From NCBI GenBank assembly GCA_902590465.1, contig CACIWX010000003.1, positions 16,580 through 80,579 of the forward strand: a stretch of 64,000 bases of DNA. The letters are read 5' to 3'. Positions 58,554 to 64,000 of this stretch are shown here, piece by piece (the first letter of the stretch is position 1; each line of letters begins with the position of its first letter). A program made the position numbers and the translations under genes. This DNA comes from an uncultured Pelagibacteraceae bacterium (GTDB taxonomy: Bacteria > Pseudomonadota > Alphaproteobacteria > Pelagibacterales > Pelagibacteraceae). Under the pieces are notes generated by a model that saw only the letters and a program-made list of their open reading frames with translations, was not told where the DNA came from and did not search any database.

Positions 58554-59864
58554 CTAAGCTACGTAAAAACTTAATACACTAGCTGCTGCAATTACCCAAA
58601 TTGCAGGTGAAGTCTTACCAAATTTACCAGTAAAAATTCTTATTAGTGCGTAAGCAATGAATGCTAAAGCGATACCGTTACTAATACTATAAGTAAGCGG
58701 CATAACTATCATAGCAAGCACAGCTGGACCAGACTCAGCTATATCGTTCCAATCTATATCGGTAATATTTCTTACGAATAAAATTGCAACATAAAGTAAA
58801 GCTGCTCCATCTATTTCTTTCGGCAAGCTAGTTGCTAAAGGCGCAAAGAATAAACAAGCTAAGAATAAAACACCAATGACTAAAGAAGTCATTCCAGTTC
58901 TTCCGCCTGCTTTTACTCCAGAGCCAGACTCTACATAACTTGTAACAGTCGTTGTACCCATCATAGACCCAGCAACTGTTCCAACGCTGTCAGCTAACAT
59001 CGCTTTATCAATATCCTGGACTTTACCTTTTCTATCTACTTTTCCTGCAACATTAGCCACTGAAGTTAATGTTCCTGCTGTATCAAAAAAGTCGATGAAT
59101 AATAAAGTAAAAATAATTGAAGCCATACCTGCAGAGAATGCAGCTCTAAGATCAAACTCAAATAGATATGTCATTGGAGGAATTGATCCCACAACTCCAT
59201 TAAATTTAGCTAATCCAGATACCCACGCAATGATACTGAAGAGTAAAATACCAATGATGATATTACCTCTAACTTTCATTTTTTCTAAAACAATCATGAA
59301 CACGAAAGTTGCACATGCTAGAAGCACTAAAGGATTTTTAATATCACCCAAAGTAACCAACGTTACAGGATGATCACCAACTACTCCCATTATCTCCAAA
59401 CCGATAATTGCTAAGAATAATCCGATACCAGCACCAATACCAAGCTTTAAACTTTTTGGAATCGAGTTAATTAACCACGCTCTTAATGGTGTTAAAGAAA
59501 TTGCTAAGAAGATTACACCAGCCACAAGAACAGCACCTAATGCAGCTTGAGGCGTATAACCTTGTCCAGCAACAACACCATAAGCAACAAATGCGTTGAT
59601 ACCCATTCCTGGTGCTAATCCTACCGGCCAAGTTTTTCCATGAAATGCCATGATAAAACAAGCTACGGCGGTCGCTAAAATTGTTGCAGTGAATACCGCT
59701 CCAAAGTCAAAAAAACCTTTTTCTGTTCCAGCGAATTCACCAGAGAGAATAAAAGGATTTAAGAACATTATGTATGCCATTGTAAGAAAAGTTGTTACAC
59801 CGGCTATTACTTCAGTTCTAAAATTTGTTTTGTGTTTTCTATATTCAAAATATTTATTCAACAT
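58554..59864 (-). CDS. AzgA/PbuG-type purine permease (NCS2-like)
   Basis: 436 residues, 12-14 membrane segments. Opening TEVIAGVTTFLTMAYIMFLNP and the internal TVTSYVESGSGVKAGGRTGMTSL and LFIDFFDTAGTL are diagnostic of the AzgA branch (adenine, guanine, hypoxanthine). It has an ideal AGGAGG site 9 bases before ATG, rare in this window, implying high expression. Its 129-base upstream region shows no purine riboswitch; TATAAT at about 59938-59943 is a possible -10. Confidence 0.93.
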   Translation of the reverse strand: MLNKYFEYRKHKTNFRTEVIAGVTTFLTMAYIMFLNPFILSGEFAGTEKGFFDFGAVFTATILATAVACFIMAFHGKTWPVGLAPGMGINAFVAYGVVAGQGYTPQAALGAVLVAGVIFLAISLTPLRAWLINSIPKSLKLGIGAGIGLFLAIIGLEIMGVVGDHPVTLVTLGDIKNPLVLLACATFVFMIVLEKMKVRGNIIIGILLFSIIAWVSGLAKFNGVVGSIPPMTYLFEFDLRAAFSAGMASIIFTLLFIDFFDTAGTLTSVANVAGKVDRKGKVQDIDKAMLADSVGTVAGSMMGTTTVTSYVESGSGVKAGGRTGMTSLVIGVLFLACLFFAPLATSLPKEIDGAALLYVAILFVRNITDIDWNDIAESGPAVLAMIVMPLTYSISNGIALAFIAYALIRIFTGKFGKTSPAIWVIAAASVLSFYVA

Positions 59865-59993
59865 CTAAAAACCTCCTGTTGATGTTAAATACTCTATATC
59901 TATTTCAAAATCTTGATTAATTTGGGTCATTTAACAATTATACAACCTACACTCAATATTTCTGTTTATAAGTTTTAGGTATAGAATCTTCTA

Positions 59994-60302
59994 ATGTTAA
60001 AAAAAGTTAAAATTTATATTTTATCACTAATTATTTTAATTACTCTTGCAGCTTGTCAAACAGTTACTGACAAAATCGATCAAACAACGGAGTTAGAAAA
60101 AAAGGAATTAAGTAAATGGTTAAATAAAACTGAAGAGGATCTTAAAAGTTTTTATGGTCAGCCTGACAAAGTGGAATTTTTAAAAACCAGAAATAGAAAT
60201 TACGTTTATTTTACTGAAAAATATAAAATTAAGTGTGAACGTAAATTTGAGGTAAATCCTAAAAATATTGTAGTTGGTTTTAGCAGTAAAAACTGTTTTT
60301 AA
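59994..60302 (+). CDS. Small lipoprotein of unknown function
   Basis: 102 residues. Signal peptide with lipobox ITLAACQT (lipidated Cys about 21). The mature part KTEEDLKSFYGQPDKVEF resembles the loop of BamE/OmlA-type lipoproteins, where a conserved G-x-P-D turn occurs, but the similarity is weak. Two further Cys near the end may form a disulfide. No assigned role. Confidence 0.75.
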   Translation: MLKKVKIYILSLIILITLAACQTVTDKIDQTTELEKKELSKWLNKTEEDLKSFYGQPDKVEFLKTRNRNYVYFTEKYKIKCERKFEVNPKNIVVGFSSKNCF

Positions 60303-60303
60303 G

Positions 60304-60333
60304 TTACTCGCGGAGTATAAACTCCGCAAGTAA
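60304..60333. terminator. Stem-loop between lipoprotein and hsp20 genes, no U-tract
   Basis: TTACT-c-GCGGAGT-ATAA-ACTCCGC-a-AGTAA: 5 bp, C/A mismatch, 7 bp, 4-base loop, just after the lipoprotein stop and 7 bases from the convergent hsp20 stop. It copies the layout of the hairpin at 20328-20359. It probably serves as a transcript 3' end for both genes. Confidence 0.7.
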
Positions 60334-60340
60334 GGCAAGC

Positions 60341-60784
60341 TTATTTTATTTCAATAAGTCTTTTTTTCTTTATTTCAGGTATGATTTTTTCACAAGAAAT
60401 AGTAAGCAAACCATCTTTTAATTCAGCACCATTTACTTTTACATCATCTGCAATTGTAAATGATCTTGCAAAAGATCTCTGCGAAATTCCTCGATGAATA
60501 ACTTCATCACCATCTTTTTCTTCTGATCTTTTAACTTCTTTTGTTTTCACCGTTAAAAGATTATCTTCATATTCAACTTCAACATCGTCTTTATTAAAGC
60601 CAGCAACTGCTACTTCAATAGCATACTTATCTTTGCCTGCTTTTCGGATGTTGTATGGCGGATAGTTGCTTTGAACAGCAAGACTGCCATTACCAAGCAT
60701 TGATTCAAATTGATCAAACATATCATCGAAACCAATACTTAAAGGTCTAAGTGAATTAAAGATCGATAGATCCTTACTCGTCAT
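60341..60784 (-). CDS. hsp20: Small heat shock protein (Hsp20/IbpA)
   Basis: 147 residues. Alpha-crystallin domain from YNIRKAGKDKYAIEVAVAGF to DGLLTISCEKIIPE, with NDLL-like EDNLLTVK; C-terminal IPEIKK has an IxI-like motif. ATP-independent holdase for unfolded proteins. Has an AGGAGG site 4 bases from ATG that is predicted to be hidden in a thermometer hairpin, and a sigma-32-like promoter upstream. Confidence 0.95.
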   Translation of the reverse strand: MTSKDLSIFNSLRPLSIGFDDMFDQFESMLGNGSLAVQSNYPPYNIRKAGKDKYAIEVAVAGFNKDDVEVEYEDNLLTVKTKEVKRSEEKDGDEVIHRGISQRSFARSFTIADDVKVNGAELKDGLLTISCEKIIPEIKKKRLIEIK

Positions 60785-60839
60785 ATATCCTCCTTTGTTA
60801 GCAAGGTTAATTATTGGTCCCAGTTGGCAACCAATAATT
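60785..60839 (-). promoter_or_regulatory. ROSE-like RNA thermometer in the hsp20 leader
   Basis: Two hairpins in the transcript. Hairpin I: AATTATTGGT / ACCAATAATT (60839-60830 with 60818-60809), 10 perfect pairs. Hairpin II: CUUGCU-aacaa-AGGAGG (60805-60789), pairing the Shine-Dalgarno sequence with U-A, C-G, G/G, U-A, U-G and C-G, the arrangement of the conserved U(U/C)GCU of ROSE elements. An alternative CCUU/AAGG pairing also covers the site. Pairing is visible; thermal opening is inferred from the family. Confidence 0.65.
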
Positions 60840-60842
60840 TAG

Positions 60843-60870
60843 ATATGGTAATTTATTTTAAATTTTCAAG
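60843..60870 (-). promoter_or_regulatory. Sigma-32 (RpoH)-like heat-shock promoter for hsp20
   Basis: On the minus strand: CTTGAAA (60870-60864), 13 bases, then TACCATAT (60850-60843). This compares with the RpoH consensus CTTGAAA-N11-16-CCCCATNT: full -35, 6 of 8 at -10. It begins right after the end of the upstream oligopeptidase gene, so hsp20 has its own promoter. Confidence 0.7.
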
Positions 60871-60874
60871 GTCT

Positions 60875-62959
60875 TTATTTTAAAATTTTTGCAGATTTTA
60901 AAATAAAAGAATACTCTTCGGCTAATTCTGTGATTGCATTATCTCTTCCACTCATGCCACCATGACCTGCAGCTTCCATTTTACATTTTAGTAACTGAGT
61001 ATTATTATCAGTTTTAACATCTCTAAGTTTTGCAATATATTTTACAGGCTCAGAATAAAGAACACGGTTATCGAATAAAGATGTTGTAATTAACATTGAA
61101 GGATAATCTTTTTTTTCAAGATTATTGTAGGGAGCATAAGAAAGAATATATTCAAAATATTCTTTGCTCTTAATGGGATTTCCCCACAGCTCCCATTCAG
61201 CTGGTGTTAAGGGTAATTTATCATTTAACATTGTTGTCATAGTATCAACGAAAGGCACAAGAAGAAGCATTGAAAAAAATAAATCAGGTGCCATGTTGGC
61301 TACTGCACCGCCTGTGAGTCCTCCAGCACTTCCACCATAAAAACAAAGTCCACCTTTATATGTATAACGTTGTTCTATTAAATGATTTGCACAAGCGATG
61401 TAGTCTAAAAAAGTATTTTTTTTTAATTTCTTTTTTCCTTCTTCATGCCAAACATCACCAAGATCTCCGCCACCTCTTATATGCGCTATGGCAAAAGTAA
61501 TTCCTCTATCAACAAGACAAAATCTTGAAGCACTAAAAGATGGAGAGATGCTATGTTTGTAGGCGCCATATGCATAAAGCAGTACTCTTGACTTTCCGTC
61601 CTGCTTAGCATTTTTTAACCTGACCAAACTTATAGGAATCATTCGTCCGTCATGAGACTTTGCTTTAATTCTTTCAACAACATATTTTTTAGGATCATGT
61701 CCTGAAGGGATTTCAGTCTCTTTTACTAATTTTTTTTCTTTTGAAACAATATCGTATTCATAAATCTTACCAGGCGTAGCCATACTTTCCCAACTAACTC
61801 TAATTTTTGTAGTATTGGTATCTTTTTGCATCAAAGAAGCTCCGGGAACACCAATCGCTTCGTCGGAGATTTTTATTTCTTCTTCCTTATTAGTTTTTAT
61901 GTTTCTTACATATAATTTAGAGATAGCATCAGATTTCTCAGCTCGTAAAATGTAATCGTCTAGAAAATCTAAACCTCCGATCACTGTTTCTTTTTTGGCA
62001 GGTATAAAAGTCTCAAGTTTATCAATTTGGTCAGTTTTGCATCTCAGTATTTTGTAATCCCTAGCATCTTCATTTGTATGTACATAAAAATGCCCTTTCC
62101 AAGAGTCGAGTGAATATCTAACGTCTTTTTTTCTCTTTTTAAATAAGGTTGGTTTTATATTTATAGCGTTAGATGAAAAGTAGTATTCTTCAGTTGTAAT
62201 ATGGTCTGAAGTTGAGATTATAAAAAACTTTTCATCGGATGAGAGACTTATTCCACAAGTAAAGGTCTCATCTTTTTCTTCAAATATAAGTTTATCTTCT
62301 TTTATTTGTGTGCCAAGAATATGTTTAAAAATTTGTCTTGGCCTATGAAATTTATCTAATTTTGAATAAAAAAAACTTTTGCTATCTAAAGACCAAGTTA
62401 TTCCTCCACTTGTATTTTCGATAATATCATTTTCGTTTTTTCCAGTTCTTAAATCTCGTAAATAAATCGTATAGTATTCTGATCCTTTTAAGTCTAAAGA
62501 ATAGGCCATGTAATTATCACAATGTGAGGTGCTTACTGAACCAATGCCAAAATATTCAGATCCATAATTTTTCTTTTCAAGGTCACCATCAAAATAAATT
62601 TCTTCAGGTTTTGAATTGTCAATTAATTGTCTAATTCTTTTTCCGTAATTTCCTTTAGCTTCTGTCTTGGCCCAATAATAATATTTTTTATCTTTAAATT
62701 TTAAAGAAGTGTCATTTAGTTTAATTTTAGACTTAATCTCTTGGAATAAGTTTTTTTGTAAATCTTCAACATCTTTAAAGTAGTCTTCAGTAATTTTATT
62801 ATTAGCACTAATGTAGTTTTTAACTTCCGGGTCAAGCTTGTTAGCATCTTTCAAGACCTCTAGGATATTAGGCTGATCAACCCAAGCATATTCATCAGAT
62901 AAGGTTAGGTCGTGATACTTTTTCTCACTCTCAATTTTTTTAAGTTTTGGTATACTCAT
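60875..62959 (-). CDS. ptrB: Oligopeptidase B (prolyl oligopeptidase family, S9A)
   Basis: 694 residues. Beta-propeller N-terminal half, then alpha/beta hydrolase with catalytic Ser in YGGSAGGLTGG, LLYAYGAYKHSISPSF, AHIRGGGDLGDVWHEEGK, and His in EAAGHGGMSGR. Cleaves short peptides, generally after basic residues for PtrB. No signal peptide, so cytoplasmic. Divergent from the J-domain gene with a 13-base gap. Confidence 0.93.
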   Translation of the reverse strand: MSIPKLKKIESEKKYHDLTLSDEYAWVDQPNILEVLKDANKLDPEVKNYISANNKITEDYFKDVEDLQKNLFQEIKSKIKLNDTSLKFKDKKYYYWAKTEAKGNYGKRIRQLIDNSKPEEIYFDGDLEKKNYGSEYFGIGSVSTSHCDNYMAYSLDLKGSEYYTIYLRDLRTGKNENDIIENTSGGITWSLDSKSFFYSKLDKFHRPRQIFKHILGTQIKEDKLIFEEKDETFTCGISLSSDEKFFIISTSDHITTEEYYFSSNAINIKPTLFKKRKKDVRYSLDSWKGHFYVHTNEDARDYKILRCKTDQIDKLETFIPAKKETVIGGLDFLDDYILRAEKSDAISKLYVRNIKTNKEEEIKISDEAIGVPGASLMQKDTNTTKIRVSWESMATPGKIYEYDIVSKEKKLVKETEIPSGHDPKKYVVERIKAKSHDGRMIPISLVRLKNAKQDGKSRVLLYAYGAYKHSISPSFSASRFCLVDRGITFAIAHIRGGGDLGDVWHEEGKKKLKKNTFLDYIACANHLIEQRYTYKGGLCFYGGSAGGLTGGAVANMAPDLFFSMLLLVPFVDTMTTMLNDKLPLTPAEWELWGNPIKSKEYFEYILSYAPYNNLEKKDYPSMLITTSLFDNRVLYSEPVKYIAKLRDVKTDNNTQLLKCKMEAAGHGGMSGRDNAITELAEEYSFILKSAKILK

Positions 62960-62972
62960 ATTTGAAAATTAT

Positions 62973-63482
62973 ATGAATTTGTTTCTAATAGGAATTATCA
63001 TCTTTGTCATTGTTTATTTATTTTTGAATTGGTTTGCTAGAACTAGTTCAAAAAAGATAGCTACCACGATTAAAAAAATTGCAGTTTATTTTTCACTAAT
63101 CTTAGCTATGCTTTTAGCTATTGGGGGAAAATATATCTTTTCACTTCCATTTCTATTTGTAATTTTAAGTGGATTAAAAATAAAAGGTTTTACAGCTTTA
63201 CAAATGTTTCAACTTTGGAGATTAATTCAATTTTTGAAAAATTCTGGTAGATTTTCTCAGGGACAATTCGGTCAAACTCAAGGATCATCAAGCGTAACAA
63301 ACGATGAAGCTTATAAGTTGCTTGGTTTAAAAAGAGGCTGTACCAAAGAAGACGTGCTAAAAGCTGCAAACCAGCTCCAAAAAAAAATTCACCCAGATAT
63401 GAATAGAGACGTCAAAACTGAGAGACTAAGTCAACTTGTTAATGAGGCGAAAGAGAAAATAATCAAAACTGATTTTAGTTAA
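62973..63482 (+). CDS. Membrane-anchored J-domain protein
   Basis: 169 residues. Two to three N-terminal membrane helices (FLIGIIIFVIVYLFLNWF; IAVYFSLILAMLLAIGG), a loop, then a C-terminal J-domain (DEAYKLLGLKRGCTKEDVLKAANQLQKKIHPDMN) with the HPD motif intact. Layout resembles mitochondrial Tim14/Pam18 and related alphaproteobacterial proteins. Expected to bring DnaK to the membrane. The end interlocks with the convergent glycosyltransferase stop. Confidence 0.86.
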   Translation: MNLFLIGIIIFVIVYLFLNWFARTSSKKIATTIKKIAVYFSLILAMLLAIGGKYIFSLPFLFVILSGLKIKGFTALQMFQLWRLIQFLKNSGRFSQGQFGQTQGSSSVTNDEAYKLLGLKRGCTKEDVLKAANQLQKKIHPDMNRDVKTERLSQLVNEAKEKIIKTDFS

Positions 63483-64000
63483 TTTAAAAGTTTAATCGAG
63501 TTATTAAAAACTTTTTCAAAAGAAATTTTATCTGCTCCTAACGTATCGTGAGTTGTGGTTTCCTCTGTCTCACCTTCTGGCACAATTACTTCAATATTTT
63601 TTGAGTATTTGCCATAAGCTTGAACTGGGCTATCCATAAATAGAGCTAAACATCTTATACCTAAGGCTGATGATATATGTAACCAACCAGTATCATTACC
63701 AATATAAAGGTTACAATTTTTAATAATTGGCAATGTTTCATTTATTTTTAAGTCTTTAAATGAAGTACAGTTATTTGATAGCTCTGAGTTAAGGAATTGA
63801 TCAATTAAGTCCTTATCATTATTGCCTGCTGCTAAATAAAATTTTGAAGGTGTTCTCGCGTTAATATTAATACAAAGCTTTATAAAGTTTTTGATGTCCC
63901 ATCTTTTAGTAGGGCCACTAGCAGATATACCTAAACAAATGTGTTTGAACTCGTTAGAAAATTTTTGTTTTGCTTTATTTACTTTATCATCACTAATTAT
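63479..64000 (-). CDS. Glycosyltransferase family 9 (heptosyltransferase-like), 5' end outside window
   Basis: The frame is open to position 64000, so the TTG used by the ORF track at 63733 is internal. Upstream residues include the nucleotide-sugar segment GISASGPTKRW, and the part in the track has YIGNDTGWLHISSALG, where GT9 enzymes have the N-D-T/S-G-x-x-H motif. The family adds heptose or similar sugars to lipopolysaccharide core. About the last 174 residues are visible. Confidence 0.9.
   Translation of the reverse strand: MISDDKVNKAKQKFSNEFKHICLGISASGPTKRWDIKNFIKLCININARTPSKFYLAAGNNDKDLIDQFLNSELSNNCTSFKDLKINETLPIIKNCNLYIGNDTGWLHISSALGIRCLALFMDSPVQAYGKYSKNIEVIVPEGETEETTTHDTLGADKISFEKVFNNSIKLLN

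Noticed and set aside
59865-59993. Possible purine riboswitch before the AzgA-type permease
   Set aside because: The conserved three-way junction core (TATAAT...CC with paired arms) cannot be built; only a good Shine-Dalgarno sequence and a -10-like hexamer are seen.

Overview
The window is a densely packed, strongly AT-rich bacterial chromosome segment with no gene-free stretch over 300 bases (largest gaps: about 213 b before dnaA, 159 b between the ornithine decarboxylase and regA, 134 b between dnaN and gyrB). Gene content and order are alphaproteobacterial: irr next to fabA-fabB-fabI, coaBC-ubiB-ubiE-mutM-rpsT-dnaA, RegB/RegA, ChvI/ChvG beside ahcY, and amgK/murU after tsaE. Extreme compaction, A/T-ending codons, few Shine-Dalgarno sequences and absent genes at normally conserved junctions point to a streamlined marine lineage of the SAR11 (Pelagibacterales) type. 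This is inference from gene content; no marker phylogeny was run. No tRNA, rRNA, CRISPR, transposon or prophage was seen.

Layout. 1-10.3 kb: trpS (cut by the window edge), nfu, a Bax-like peptidoglycan hydrolase, a polysaccharide deacetylase on the other strand, a short tsaB, fur, miaB, phoH, ybeY, lnt, metK. 10.3-16.8 kb: the nusA-infB-rbfA-rpsO-pnp gene-expression operon, without rimP, ylxR or truB. 16.8-19.3 kb (minus): fabA-fabB-fabI. 19.4-22.3 kb: irr, then a rubrerythrin, a CCG-domain Fe-S protein and a DUF3501 protein behind a promoter carrying two Irr-box (ICE) matches. 22.3-27.4 kb (minus): SH3 protein, ThiF/MoeB, dut, coaBC, ubiB, ubiE. 27.4-33.5 kb: mutM, rpsT, dnaA, dnaN, gyrB (no recF). 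33.5-38.6 kb: regB and regA flank a minus-strand polyamine operon (ornithine/lysine decarboxylase, deoxyhypusine-synthase-like enzyme, agmatinase-like enzyme). 38.6-49.4 kb: bioY, an ABC ATPase, polA, chvI-chvG, ahcY, tsaE-amgK-murU, gpmA. 49.4-64 kb: small envelope proteins, an RND efflux pair, sulfurtransferase, msrA, a DMT exporter, a DNA glycosylase, a purine phosphoribosyltransferase with an AzgA-type permease, hsp20 under a sigma-32-like promoter and a ROSE-like RNA thermometer, an oligopeptidase B, a membrane J-domain protein, and a glycosyltransferase family 9 gene cut by the window end.

How they work together. Iron and redox state are linked through Irr (and Fur), the rubrerythrin/Fe-S module and the RegB redox kinase. 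The most interesting candidates are: (1) the Irr-linked module of a rubredoxin-less rubrerythrin, a CCG Fe-S oxidoreductase and DUF3501; (2) the polyamine operon with a eukaryote/archaea-like deoxyhypusine synthase homologue and a leader with three mutually exclusive pairing arms; (3) the heat-shock leader of hsp20; (4) convergent gene pairs whose overlaps are only 4 or 11 bp, plus two matching stem-loops without U-tracts. Several ORF-track starts were corrected (ybeY, lnt, nusA, rubrerythrin, Fe-S protein, regA, ahcY, amgK, VanZ-like), and two edge genes were extended to the window boundary.
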